Translations under genes and position numbers: made by a program
Shown: piece after piece, positions 10,319-22,450 of the stretch
Position numbering within the stretch: position 1 is the first letter of the stretch
Layout: every line of letters starts with the position of its first letter
The notes under the pieces: generated by a model
What the model saw: only the letters and a program-made list of their open reading frames with translations
The model's database searches: none
What the model was told of the DNA's origin: nothing
NCBI GenBank assembly: GCA_010015605.1
Contig: ML975346.1
Location: 40,826-104,825 of the forward strand
From: Decorospora gaudefroyi
Taxonomy: Eukaryota > Ascomycota > Dothideomycetes > Pleosporales > Pleosporaceae
Direction of reading: 5' to 3'
Length of the DNA stretch: 64,000 nucleotides

Positions 10319-13300
10319 GGGTGTTGTGAACGTGCGGGTGAAGGGGCTTATTTTGTCTGGACCAAAAGTCGAGCATACCTTTCGAGATTTGTTGCTCTCG
10401 GAATAGGGCCGCTTTGCAACGAAAACATGAGCAATGGCGTAGGCGGTTCTGGGCTTGTCATGCCTTTCCTGTAATCTAGTTCTAGGGGCTTTCAAAGGTC
10501 ATTGCCCTACTGGGATGAACAGAGAAATTCACACATATCTCTCGTCCACAACAAAGCTCGTAACATATGAACCAGTAACGTGACCATGGTGTGAAGGGAT
10601 GGCTATGCATCGGTGCGGAGCTGGTGAGACTTGGAGGAGGAGGCGTTAAGGGTCGTGAAGGTACTGAGGGTTGTGTAGCTTGCTAGACAGTATGACGAGT
10701 GCGTCCACTCTGGTCAGCAACCTGAGACAAGCACGAAGTTGCAAGAAATATATACCTAGTAGAGTAAACTCTTTAAGTCGTTTCGATAAACCTGAGGGCA
10801 CACTACAGACCAGCTTAAAAAAAAATCGTGCAATCTCGGTTTCTTAGCCTCTCTCCCCGTCTTCCCTTTCAGGCACACCTGTCTTCATGATCAAGGTAGA
10901 AGAGTCCAGGGTTCATATCAATGTACCACACATACACACATACACACACAACACCGATTACGTAACCGTTTTGTTACAGTATAGTCATAGACTATAGTCC
11001 TAGCTTGACATGTGTTTGTGGACAAGCCCCATATTCTCTGTCGCGTCTCTTGAGGTAGTTAAGAGGTTGCAGATCGATAAGGTCATGTCGATACGAATCA
11101 CTGCATACAAATCCTTTCCGTAACACGGGGAAGGAGCGAAACTTTCAAGTAGGTTGAGTGTCGTCACGTGGATCTAGTGCAAGGGGGGAAGGACAGTATA
11201 CCGGGTTTGGTCATCACGACCTTGGGGTGGTGCAGCCGGACGAAGTTTCATGGAAGTAAAGACAGGATACGGTAAAGGGAGCCTGTGGATAGAGAGGTAG
11301 AAGTGGTGTATAAAAAGGACATTGGGCGGTTGTCGTAGAAGATGTCACAAGCATGGTTCGAGCAGTAGAAAAGAAGTTATGCCCACGGGGCTTAGAGTAA
11401 TTCAATCAAGGTGGGGTCGTGAAAACGAGAATCTAGAATGTTCAATGTTATATGAGTTTTTCTGTAGGCACTAGTTGGCTATACGTGGTCGAGGTAAACG
11501 CGGGTGTGCGGCAATGACGATAGACTGTTGATGATGGGGTGTCAAAACTCACACCAGCACGGAGTGTTTGATCTCCTGTGACTTGCATGTTCGCCTCCTA
11601 AGGAAGCGATTCATTTGGCTGGACCGTCTTCCTGCATTACCCAGATCCGATTGATATTTTCTCCTGCTTGATGCGCCAATAATACCGTGAGCCGTTGTTA
11701 TAGTTCTTTTAGCCGCGGGGTACCGTACGCGGTATGAAACAATGACGGGCGCCTCGAACTATCATACCGTTTCACGATTCGCTTTTCTACTCGCTTTCAA
11801 ACCAGATCTGCCTATAATGTGTGAGGCATATAGCTTACCAACACCGGAGATAAGCAACAGAACCTGGAAAGGCCGCTCGCTGATACCTACAACTCCTTAT
11901 CGGGCGCTTCGTATTGCCGGTAAAACGTTGGGGTGGCAAGAAAAAGTTGGCAGAATGCCTGCTCGCTGCTCTACTGTGTATCTTCTACGACCTTGCGAGG
12001 AAACCCTTTCATTTCGCTTCTGCAGGCCCGTTTTATTTTTCGATCGGACGGTGACGGCGCCTTCGTGTCTGCGACTCTGCGCACTGTAGCCAGTATATAG
12101 ACGTTGGAATACAGTTGCGGAAGAAAAGGAGCGGTTGTGTAAAGTACCGAGCAAGCGAGGGATGCCGCGGAAGCGTTCGGATCTCTGCTATTGGTGAGGT
12201 CATGGATTTGGAGTCGCATGGCTTGGTACTGAGCGTGCTTAGCAGATGGCAATTATTGATGTCGTTTAGCCGGTGAGCGAGAGGCGATGATAGAACGGGG
12301 CACGCGTCCCGGTCAGCGGGAGAGCGCGGTAGATGAATGTTTGGTGAGAAATCGGACTGAGCGCAAGCTGAGCACAACGTTAGATGATGCGGGTGGTTCC
12401 TTGTGCTATTTTTCGTTTGGAAATAATAATGCTCGACGACCATGTCAAGATCGACAGCGGCAACCCGCTCCTTGTCCGGCAGCCACGCGCACTGCCGACC
12501 CGCTGTGGCGCCACCTGTCAGGAACAAGACTGATGTGGCTCGCTTGAGTGGGGTCCGCTCAGGAGGGATCGCTGATGCGGTTAGTGAGGTTCGAGAAAAT
12601 GAGACATGGGTAGTGACGGAAGCTGAAGCCACGAACCTTTATGATTCGATAAGGGTCAAGGAAACTTTTAAAAGTCGCGTTTCGATAATGCAGCGTTTAT
12701 TGCGAGATGTCGGTGAAGGCGCATCGTTGGCGACATGGCAAGTGCCGTCGCCTCTTCAGAGGTGAAGTTTTAACTTTTAAGAAAAGATGTGCAGAGATTC
12801 GTAGAGATGGGCAGAGGATGTGCAGTTCTATTTCGAGCAGGCGTGAGATGAATCTCGCTTCCGAATACGATTCACAAACCGAAACTGCTAGGATGGCGGG
12901 TAGAGTAGTGACAGCCCTACAAAATCGCAATTTTAATTTGCCATGCGTTCTCGATGGCATTCACGTGGCGGTTCGAGTGCTGCCTCAGTGTGTATGGGGT
13001 TTACGGAGGCGTTTGAACTACATGTAACGATCCTTGAACCCTGCGCATACGAAACTCGTTATTAAACGCATCGACCGTAGCATGATACAGACGGCTTCCG
13101 CGACGAGACGTTCTGTAGTGGTAGGTTGAAAGGTTCGCCCGGAAAACGCTTCTATCGTGGGGCAAAAGCGAGTCCGACCACCTCCACAGAGCAAAATGAG
13201 GAGTTTCCAGATGTAGCGAAATGTGGAATAAGTGGGTGCTCTAGTCAGAGCGCTCGACTCGTGGGCTTCCGCTGTCAAAATTCAAAAAGAAAGAGCAGTC

Positions 13301-15507
13301 AACAACGGCGTCGCATGATTTCGGGACGCTCCCGACCGACCCCCTGCTGATGAATTAGTTGCACGCCGCGTCCGACATGAGGGCGATGCTTGCGATCAGT
13401 GGAAAATTGCCTCCAATAGCTGAAGGTAGACTCCGTAGACTCAGTAGATAGACAGCCTTGAGGCTTTCAAACGATAGGATTGATATTAATGCGGGTAGAT
13501 CTTGTGTGAGCTGGCTGAGAGGAAAGCGATTGACGCTGAAGCGAGACGTAGATGCTAGTGGTGGGGGTAGAGCTCGACAGCGCAAGCGCGAGTGTTTCGC
13601 TGCAGAAAAATGCGCACGATGCTGAAGCAGTTGTGCTTGTCGAGATAGGAACTCCAGTGAGGCCGTCGTCGCCGCAAGTGAGTCGTGCGTGTCTTGGCAA
13701 GATGTCCTATCCAGGAGAAACACGCGGTTTTCGCTGCACAGTGCCACCTTCAGCGGCTGATCTTTGCGACTGAAAGGTCGTGGCGTATTAGAGTGTGGCA
13801 ACGATAGCAGCCCCCTAATATTACTGTGGCAGATTGATAGGTCATTCAACCTCTAGACACAGCGACAGCGATGTCTTGGCCCATGTCGTGTTGGCACAGA
13901 GTCCGATTTGCGAATAATTTGCGAGGTTGAGGTCAGTAGTATTCCGCCGCTCCGCTCGTCTGGTTCTGTGAGCCGACGAGCGGGTCGGGTGCGGGAAGCA
14001 GCTCGGCGACGATTCGCTGGTGGCTGATGCCGGGTGGACCGGCGCAGCACGCTCGACATGAAAAGGGGCCCACCCGAGCTTGCCAGTGTTTTTCCATGAG
14101 GTCAGCCGTGGCAGTGGTGAAGTTTGGCAGGGGCTCGAATCAATATCTACACAGTATACAGGATACAGTGCCGTCAGGGCGGGGCTCCCTCTCTCGGACG
14201 GTGACAGCCCCTTTTGGAAGATTTTCAGGCTGCCGTTGAGAAGTCGACCAAGGATACGGGCTGACAGCGGTTGCACGGCCCCCGTTCGATTGTGAGATGG
14301 CAAATGGCGTTGGGACCGTCAGTCTTGGCCGGCCTACGCGAGCGTCGACGTCAGACGCTTGGAGCTCGCGGTGACGATGGAGGTGATTGGGTGCTAATAA
14401 TGTGTAATGTGGGCGTTGGCCCGGGGTTGGCGCTCGAGGTGAGGAGGGCCGGCCATCTACTAGGTGCTAGGTATGCATATCGGTGATCCGGACGAAGTGT
14501 GGACTGCAACAGCGTCTTGTGTCTGGACTCTGGAGGCACCTACTAAGATATACACGGCACAATCCGCACGCCGCGCGAGGCGATGCAGCAGGCCGGTCCC
14601 AGGTCGCAGTGGCAGTAGCAGCGCAAAACGGATCTCCATGGCTGGGGGCCGCGGCGCCGCGCAAGCATGCTGATGGGGTTTGAAAGTTCGGCGCCGACCC
14701 GCAGAAGCTGTTGGCGACACGCTCTGTCGATGCGAGCAGGCCATTGACAGCTGCTGCACGTCTTGTCGCCGTGAGCGCACTCCGCAACAAGGGCCATCAG
14801 GTAGTTGGAGCAGTAGTAGTAGTAGCGCGCCACCACGGCATGCCTATGCCCTTTTATGAAGCAGCGAGCGAGCAATGACGATACAGAGCACGGCCCGCCC
14901 ATAAATAATCAGCGATGCGTTTGGTGTCTGGCAGCGCGATAAGTGCAGGCCCTGCACCTAATGCATTCTAGCGGCGCCCAGTAGGCAAGTGAACGGGATA
15001 TCAAGCAAGCTCTGGCTGGCAGCGCATCAACCCTCGACCTCCTCCGCCTCTCCCGCGTCCATTTTCGCACTCTCCCACCTCTCCTCCAGCTCTGCATCCT
15101 CTTCGCTGCCAGCGTCCGCTCGCTTTGCCAGACCTTCTGCCGTGGAACCTGCGTTCAGCTGTGCGCTCCTTCCCCCACTGACCCGTCGCAGCAGTCGTAG
15201 TAGTAGCCTCCCACCCTCACCCGACCGCTACCACCCAAGTCGTCCTCCAGGGCTGCCTTCACCCCAAGCGCCTCTTTAATGATCTGTTCCGAAGCGCTCC
15301 AGTGATCCATCTCTCCCGGCCTCCGCACACTCGTTTCCGCTACTATCTTAATCGATAATTCACCTGCTGCTGCTTGTGTTGTTGCACACCAATTGCGCTA
15401 CACTCAAGCGCGGTCCCCGTCGCCAACTTTTTGGCCCTAGACCCTCCGCCGCTGCTGCTGCTGCTCTGCTCTCCCACCACCCCGACACACCACCTAGAGC
15501 CTCCGCC
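10319..15507. other. Gene-poor 5.2-kb region
   Basis: No gene was recognised between SUB2 and the reductase-like gene. Open frames are short, lie in all frames and show no known motif; the longest (12033-12632, minus) looks like random translation. The region holds a short CA-rich run near 10926-10953 and small AGT/GTA triplet runs near 14814 and 15196. GC content is mixed, without the extreme AT bias of heavily RIP-mutated repeats. The last 450 bases are pyrimidine-rich and probably include the promoter of the next gene. A long non-coding RNA or a degraded transposon cannot be excluded by eye. Confidence 0.4.
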
Positions 15508-18161
15508 ATGGCACCGGCAGTCCCCCGATTACGAATTCTGTCAGGTGCGTCAACCCGCTGCGATTGGTCGCACGGCACCCAGTCCCCTCTCCCTCGCTCG
15601 CGAGCCCGGCCTGCCACGGATGCGGCCCAGGGCTGTGCCTGCACTCGTCTATCAAAGACATGCTACCATTTTCAACGACGACTGCTGACAACCTCCAGTG
15701 GGCGGTAACGCCGTCTCCGCCTTCTTATCGTGGCGGCTGCAAGCGACGAACGCCTGCGACGTCACGCTCGTATGGAAGTCGGGATACGAAGGCGTGGCCC
15801 AGTACGGCATAACGTTCAAGTAGGCCCTGCAGCTCAATTACCTCAATGAATGGCGCACTAACCTGCTATAGATCCGCCCTCTACGGCAATGAGCGGTTCA
15901 AGCCCTATGCTGGTACGTCCCTACGCCCACCTCGACCACTACATGCCACCGCTAACATTCCCCCCAGTCGTCCGAACCCCCGAAGACGCTGCCCATTCTT
16001 CCAAACAGCCTTTCGACTATGTCCTCCTCTGCGTAAAAGCCCTTCCCGATGTATACGATATCGCCAACATCATCGAGTCAGTCGTTTCTCCTCAGCATAC
16101 GTGCATCCTCATGAACACCACACACAGTCTTGGCGTCGAATCATATCTCGAGCAGCGTTTCCCGACAAATGTGGTACTTTCCTTGGTATCCGGAGCAGAG
16201 ATTTCACAGACCGGAGCTAGCGAGTTTGAACACAAGGGCGCGACTGACGTCTGGGTCGGTCCCGCCAACAAGAACGCCAACATCCCCGCGCAGATTCAGT
16301 CAGATATGGCTGAGGCTCTTGCCATGACACTGAGCTCTGGGCAGGTCGACTGCAAAGTCTCATCGAACATACGACAACAGCAGTACGAGCGAATGATAGG
16401 GTAAGTCATCTGCTCCTGTGCTGCACACCACAACTAACCTCGCACAGTCCAATCGCTTTTCATCCAGCTAGCATCGTATTTGAGACACCCAACCACACCG
16501 AGTTAATAGAGAAGGTTGGTGTCCGTGCTCTTATCAACGGCGTGCTCGACGAAATGCTCGCACTCGCAAAAGCCTCCGAGTGCACATTTCCCGCCAACTT
16601 CCGGGAAACAACATTCCAGGAGATGATGCGCCAGGAGAACAACAGCACCATGTGGCTGGATTTTGAAGCCAAGCGACCCATGGAGATCGAGACATATCTC
16701 GGCTCTCCGCTGAAGCTTGCACAGGAAGCCGGTGTTGCCGTGCCTCGAATTGAGACGCTATACGCCACCCTCCATCACCTCAACACCGTAAACCGAACCC
16801 GCCCTGCTGCTCCGGCGGCCGCACCCACGCCTTCCCCTCAGAATGGCATGCAGCCACCACCCCCCACTAGACTCTCATCAGCTCCGTTGCCTCGAGGACC
16901 ACCTCAAGGGGCCATGATGAACGGCAATGGGCCGATGAAAGGCGGTCCTCGTCCCGGGAGCCGTGCTCCGTCCATCAATGGCGGTCCCCCAATGATGCGT
17001 CGCGGGCCGCCCCCGGGGCCAAACGGCTATCCTCCAAGAATGAACGGGGCCCCAAATGGCCAACGGCGTCCTTCCTTCGAGGACAGCAACAACCTCGAGG
17101 AGTTCTCCCACCTGATGCTTTATGACGATATGGTCCCGGACGGAGCTATAAACGGCGGCCCCTACGAAAGCGCCGGAAACTCGTCCAACAACCTTTCGCT
17201 TCGGGAGAGAGAACTTATGCTGAGACAGAGGGAGCTACAGCTCCGAGAACAGGAACTCAATATGCGACGTGGTCCCGGCGGTCCGATGGGCCCTCCTATG
17301 GGTCCAGGTCGTGGTCGAGGACGTCCTCCGCCTCCTCCCTCAATGGGTGGCTTCGATGACGACGACGATGAGGACGACTTCTTCGATCCCATGGGCGGTC
17401 GCGGCGGGGGACAAATGATCGACCCCGACAACTTCGATATGATGAGCGTCACCTCGCGCCGCAACCGCTCTGCACCTAGTGCGAAACAGATTCGCCAAAA
17501 CCCCGAGAACGTGGGCTTTGCCCCCGGGCCAAATGGCCGAGCGAGGAATCCATTTGCACGTCCAGGACTGAACAAGAATCGGAGTAGTGCTCGGATGATG
17601 ACCGACATTCCTGGTCTACACGACTCGATTATGAACAACCCTCTCATGGGCTACTCTTCCAACCGCTACGGGGATGTCGATCGCGGCGCTATGGGCGCGC
17701 AGTCGAGAACCAACTCACTGACAGCGTCTCGTCTAGATGAGCTTGCAGGCGGCGCAGGATACGGCGCTTACCCTCCTCCCAATGGCCGCCGCATGAGCCA
17801 GTCGCCGGGTAATCCCCTCAGCCCCGGTCCACGACCTATGGGCCGACCATCGCCGCCAAATGGATATGCTCCCAATGGCATGCCTCCGAACGGCATGCCA
17901 CCCAATGGGCGTCCATCGCCTCCTGGCATGCGACAGCCTGTGCCACGCCACCCTCCTGGTCACGGAAACACAGTGGCGCCGCAACAGGTCGAACAACACG
18001 CTGGGGTGAGCAATCTTTACCCGCCCAAGTCTCGTCCTCAAGATCGCAGTCTGACAGGAAGTGCCTCCGCCAGTTCCGGTAGCGCAAACATAGATTCGGA
18101 AAATTCTGCGCACAGCAGCCAGAGCAGTCTAGGACCCCGGCCCCCGATCGGCGTCCGTTAG
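15508..18161 (+). CDS. Ketopantoate reductase (ApbA/PanE)-like protein with long disordered tail
   Basis: Five exons (15508-15544, 15699-15819, 15872-15912, 15968-16400, 16448-18161) join to 781 codons plus stop. Residues 1-320 follow the 2-dehydropantoate 2-reductase fold: a glycine-rich start (RILSVGGNAVSAFLSWRL), DYVLLCVKALPD, a mid segment with NTTHSLG, and a C-terminal helical domain with MMRQENNSTMWLDFEAKRPMEI-like spacing and ETLYATLHHLN. The family reduces ketopantoate with NADPH in pantothenate synthesis, but divergent fungal members (such as fission yeast mug72) are uncharacterised. Residues from about 325 on are proline/glycine/asparagine-rich and disordered, with a charged LRERELMLRQREL heptad stretch and an acidic DDDDDEDDFF patch. 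The tail is over half the protein, so a scaffold or regulatory role is possible. Confidence 0.82.
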
Positions 18162-20229
18162 TGGAGGGATTATGTTCGACTTAGATCTGGCGGCAATGGG
18201 TTTGGAGTATGTTGGTATCTTGCATGGACACCATTTTTACTTCGGCGACACATTGGTGAATCATCTACTGTTTCTCAATCGACCCATCCTTCCTCATCCG
18301 ACAGCAGCTAGAAAAGCACTCTAAGCGTCTCTTTCACCGACTTCTCCTACCAACTCGTATACGCACCGAATCACTCCCGACCGCACACTACCATCTGCGC
18401 TTTATGAACAGCCAAGAGTTTGCTCGGAGAGCTCAAGGCGACACTTAATGACGAATAGAATTTTGAGCTCGGGAAAGGGGACACGTTTTGACGTACACAG
18501 ACCGGCCTCCACATGAATTGGGGTCGTTGCATTCAGGTTTCCTTTTTTGTCACTATCGTACATACTTGTAGAAGGCCGTAACTGCGACCGGCAGCACCTC
18601 TCCTTTTTCTTTTCATACACAACACCCCGAGCCTGTGGCAACCCGCTAATCATGGTTTTTCTTTACTTGCATGGCTGTTGTGCTCGGTGGAGGTTGGCTT
18701 GGTACTCATTACAACTTGTCTGCTATACTACGGAGTTTTTCGATACATGCATATGGATTTTACTGTTTTTTTTTTTTGGCTTTGCTTTGTTCTGTTGGCA
18801 CGAATCTTTTTCTTTTGCCGCCCTTCAGGGCTTTTTCAACCTCGGTCCCCAAGGTGCTGAGGTGTATAACTACTTTATGTCGACCTATCTTTTAGCGGAG
18901 ATGATAGCCAGCGCAGTGTGTCGTTTGGCAGAGCTGGATGGAGTAGCGTTTCTTGTCTTTCGACGGCAGTGGAACTTTCATAGGTGGAGGATCACAAAAG
19001 CAAGCTAAACATTCCCTTTTCTAGTATCTACTGCTTGCACGCTTCCACGACTTGATTACTCTTGTGCTTGTGACATCGTTGTTATATGTGGGTATACTGA
19101 GATGAGATGAGGCTTTCCGATAACCCATTCAAAGCCAAGTCAATCATAGCCTTGGAAGGAATCGCAATTAGTACAGCAACTTGACGCCAAGTTTGTTGTT
19201 AATACCTTAGCCAGTTCCTCATGCGTCAGACCCACCGAAGTCATCTGGAGACTCATGCAAGGTGCCGATTTCCCGCATCAGCCGCCTACGAAAACATGTG
19301 CTGATAGAACGTTTTCATAATGCCGACGCCCGCTCGGAAGTGACACCAAAAGCGCCTCCAGTGTGTCGTTCCGGCTTCACACCAATAATAACATAAGCCT
19401 GATATGATGTCGCACCGTGTTGCAGCGCGTTCGCATGCAAGTGACGCTGTCTGTGCTTGGTTGTTGAAGGCTGGGGCTTGGCTACTCCTCTTCGCCGCCA
19501 TAAGCGGTGGGTGGTGTCATGAGAAAGACCTGGCATCAGCACAGTCGATTGAGCTGGAGCCGTCAATAATGCTTGGCATTGAACTTACAGGTGCATGACT
19601 AGGATTGAACTGGTTCCTGCAGATCTAGGACTGTACCCGCCGGTGTCGAGTTCGTGATGGGACATAGATAGATTCAGGCCGTGGAAAGCCAAGGGCTTCA
19701 AGATTAAGAACCTCGTCAAGTTTAGTTTTCTGGCTAGCGTGTGCAATGCATGTTTCATCGCAAACACCAACAACTTGTCAATACAACTCTCCCGTCGTCG
19801 TATCCAACGCATACCCCACTTACCATCCATGCGAGGTTCCTGAATGCTACCCATACCCCAAGCTTAAGCTTTGTTGCCCCTCTTTCGTCATAAAGCGGGG
19901 CATAGCTGGTAGCACATGCGATGAGCTTAAAGCAAACCACCCTTCCACTTCACCTCAATAGCCCGCCCAGAAGCTTGAACCCTCACCAACAGGAAAACTC
20001 TTACTTGACGCGATCCACCGTCGCCGCCGTCGTTGTCCTGCTACTAGCGCTTGGTACCGGTTTGTTCGCACCCCACCTCCATCACGCGATCTTGCGCCTC
20101 GCTAGCAGAGGGCAAACACCTGGAATCACCCTCCGAAACCCAATCGTCTTTCAAGAACCTTCCATCTGCCCGAAACCCGAGCAGCAGTCTGAGTTTGTCG
20201 GTACCTTCAACACAAAACCTCGACGCAGC
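18162..20229. other. Intergenic region before glucokinase
   Basis: About 2.1 kb with the 3' flank of the reductase-like gene and the glucokinase upstream region. A T-run of twelve lies near 18767. Positions 19921-20229 are open in frame with glucokinase and could be an N-terminal extension. No other gene or repeat was recognised. Confidence 0.4.
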
Positions 20230-21900
20230 ATGGCGCTCGCAGAGCAGGCAAAGCGGGTAGCCGCCGAATTCGACTTCTGCGACGATGCGGTCGGAAAGGC
20301 TGTCAAGGAGTTCATACGGGAGATGGGTATGTGCAGGAAGACATACTAGGCGACTGGTCGCTAATGATTTGCGCGCAGACGAGGGCTTGGAGAAGGAGGG
20401 CACCGAGCTGAGCCAGATTCCTACCTACGTCACTGCGGTTCCCAATGGCACCGAAAAGGTACTCCTTCCACACACGCGCATTGGGTATATCTAACGCGGA
20501 CACAGGGTCTCTACATGGCCGTCGACCTGGGCGGCACCAACTTCCGCGTCTGCTCCATCCAGCTGCACGGCAACACCACCTTCTCCCTCACCCAGAGCAA
20601 AGTGGCCATACCGCACGAGCTCATGGTAGCGAAGACGTCGAAAGAACTATTCTCTTTCCTCGCGAAGCAAATCGAAGCTTTCCTCAAATTGCACCACGAA
20701 GACCACTACGTTGGGACAGTCAAGCGCAGGGCAGGAGGAGACGAGAACCAGCAGGAGGAGATTTTCAACCTGGGCTTCACTTTCTCCTTTCCGGTACATC
20801 AGATAGGCATCAACAAGGGAATGTTGATGCGCTGGACAAAGGGCTTCGACATCGACGACGCGGTTGGCAAGGACGTTTGTGCTCTGCTACAGCAGGAGAT
20901 CGATGAGCTCCACCTCCCCGTCAAAGTAGCCGCTTTGGTCAACGACACTGTAGGAACTCTCATGGCACGCTCGTACACATCTGCCGGCAAGACTGGCACA
21001 CTACTCGGTGCTATCTTCGGGACCGGTACCAATGGCGCATACGTTGAGAAGCTTGACAAGGTCTCGAAACTCACCAAGGACAAAGATGCTGGCGAATACG
21101 ACAAGTCGACTGGAGAGATGATTGTCAACACCGAATGGGGCTCCTTCGATAACTCGCTCCGCACCCTACCCAACAACCCCTATGATATTGAGCTGGACAA
21201 GAATTCGGTAAATCCCGGCATTCAGATGTTCGAGAAGCGTGTATCGGGCATGTTCTTAGGGGAGCTTCTACGTCTAGCGCTTCTCAAGCTCGTGAAAGAT
21301 CCCAGCGTACCGCTGTTCACCGACGAAAACTCGGCATCCAACGACGTGCATAGCACAACCCAGATCCACGATAGTAGCCCAATATGGAAGCAGTGGGGCA
21401 TCGACACCAGCTTCCTTAGTGTATGCGCCGGCGACCACAGCCCCGGCCTCCGCATGTTGAGGCAAACACTGGATAGAGACTACGACATCTCGGCTGTCAG
21501 CGCCGAAGACGCAGAAGCCGTGCGCGAAATCGCCGCAGCTATCGGCCGCCGCGCTGCCCGCCTCGCCGCCGTCGCCATCGCCGGTATCGTCATCAACACT
21601 GGCCGTCTAGGCAAGTCTTCGGCGACTGCTACTACTGCACAAAAGGCTGGTGTCGAGCCTCAACGCGGAGACGTAGATACCGACCAAAGTGACGAGATCG
21701 ACATCGGTGTCGATGGCTCGCTCGTCGAGTTTTACCCCAAATTTGAGGAGTATATGCGCGAGGCGCTGCGTGCGGTTCCGGAGATTGGTGCAGAGGGTGA
21801 GAGGAGGGTTCGGATTGGTATTGCGAAGGATGGGTCTGGTGTCGGTGCGGCGCTGATTGCGCTTGTCGCTGGTAGGGTTGAGTCACCGCAGGATGCGTGA
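20230..21900 (+). CDS. Glucokinase (hexokinase family)
   Basis: Three exons (20230-20326, 20379-20458, 20506-21900; introns of 52 and 47 nt) encode 523 residues from MALAEQAKR, the usual start region of fungal glucokinases. Motifs: phosphate-binding DLGGTNFRVCSIQ, sugar-binding FSFPVHQ and KGFDI, catalytic aspartate in LVNDTVGTLMA, GTGTNGAYVE, and the adenosine motif GSGVGAAL near the C-terminus. It phosphorylates glucose with ATP at the entry to glycolysis, in the cytosol. A low-complexity insert (KSSATATTAQKAG and on) precedes the last motif. The frame is open for 103 more codons upstream to an ATG at 19921 and includes a hydrophobic stretch (STVAAVVVLLLALGTGLF), which would give a 626-residue, possibly membrane-anchored form. 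The shorter start is preferred on family grounds. Confidence 0.9.
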
Positions 21901-22319
21901 AAAGCAAGCCGTGCAGTGCCGAAGGAATGCATGTGAAGATGATGAATAGTTAGGACGATATGTACGGCATTTACGACTTTGTTTCTCGTGAGAAGTCTCT
22001 TGGATAGTAGAAGCTTCTCTATTTACCTCTGTGACATGTGGTGATGGGTGGTAATTTCTACAGCAATAACGTCGACTCAGTCCACCATTTGAATGAGTCT
22101 GCTTTGCAACTGAGGCACTAAGTAGTTAGTTAATTAGAGGTGAGACTTATAAAAAAGAAGACACGCTGGCAAAAAATGTGACAGCCATGTGCGCATCTAA
22201 TAACACCAAGTTGAAATAAATGGAACAAGAAATGGCATGAACATCTGCACACACAATGCAAATATTATAATTAACTAATATGAAAGGAAAAAGAAGTAAA
22301 AATAAAATAAAAAATCAAT
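21901..22319. other. AT-rich flank between glucokinase and the tRNA gene
   Basis: About 420 bases, becoming strongly A-rich toward 22300. It holds the probable Pol III terminator of the tRNA on its right edge; nothing else was recognised. Confidence 0.4.
22309..22314 (-). terminator. Pol III T-run terminator of tRNA-Lys
   Basis: Six T residues on the minus strand begin six bases after the tRNA 3' end, followed by further T4 and T5 runs. This is a standard Pol III termination signal. Confidence 0.7.
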
Positions 22320-22450
22320 CGCCCGACCAGGGACTCGAACCCTGAGCCTTGAGATTAAAAGTCTCACGCGCTAACCAATCTGTATCCACGTTAGATCACA
22401 CCATACCCAATAGAAAGATGCAAGGGTCAAACATACTGTGCCAGCCGGGC
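22320..22450 (-). tRNA. tRNA-Lys(UUU) interrupted in the D-loop by a 57-nt GT-AG insert
   Basis: On the minus strand, 22450-22437 plus 22379-22320 form a 74-nt tRNA. The acceptor stem is GCCCGGC with GTCGGGC (7 bp, one G-U) and discriminator G; the anticodon arm is TGAGA-CTTTTAA-TCTCA, reading UUU (lysine); the T arm is CAGGG-TTCGAGT-CCCTG. There is no intron at the usual 37/38 site. Instead bases 22436-22380 interrupt the D-loop. Removing them exactly at GT and AG leaves TGGCACAATTGGTTAGCGCG, a standard D-arm region except for an A12-C23 mismatch. The insert looks like an mRNA intron. The B box (GGTTCGAGTCC) and a Pol III terminator are intact; the A box is split. It is either a working tRNA with an unusual intron or a recently interrupted copy. 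Confidence 0.85.
22380..22436 (-). other. Spliceosomal-type intron candidate inside tRNA-Lys
   Basis: The 57-nt insert begins GTATGT, has the branch-like ATCTAACG with its A about 11 nt before the end, and finishes ATACAG. All three features match the mRNA introns of this window (GTATGT donors occur in SUB2, glucokinase and the second SDR; lengths cluster around 45-60 nt). It shows no bulge-helix-bulge at an anticodon position, so the tRNA endonuclease would not be expected to cut it. Confidence 0.7.

Noticed and set aside
12033..12632. 199-codon minus-strand frame
   Set aside because: Composition looks random, there is no domain, and it overlaps other equally poor frames.
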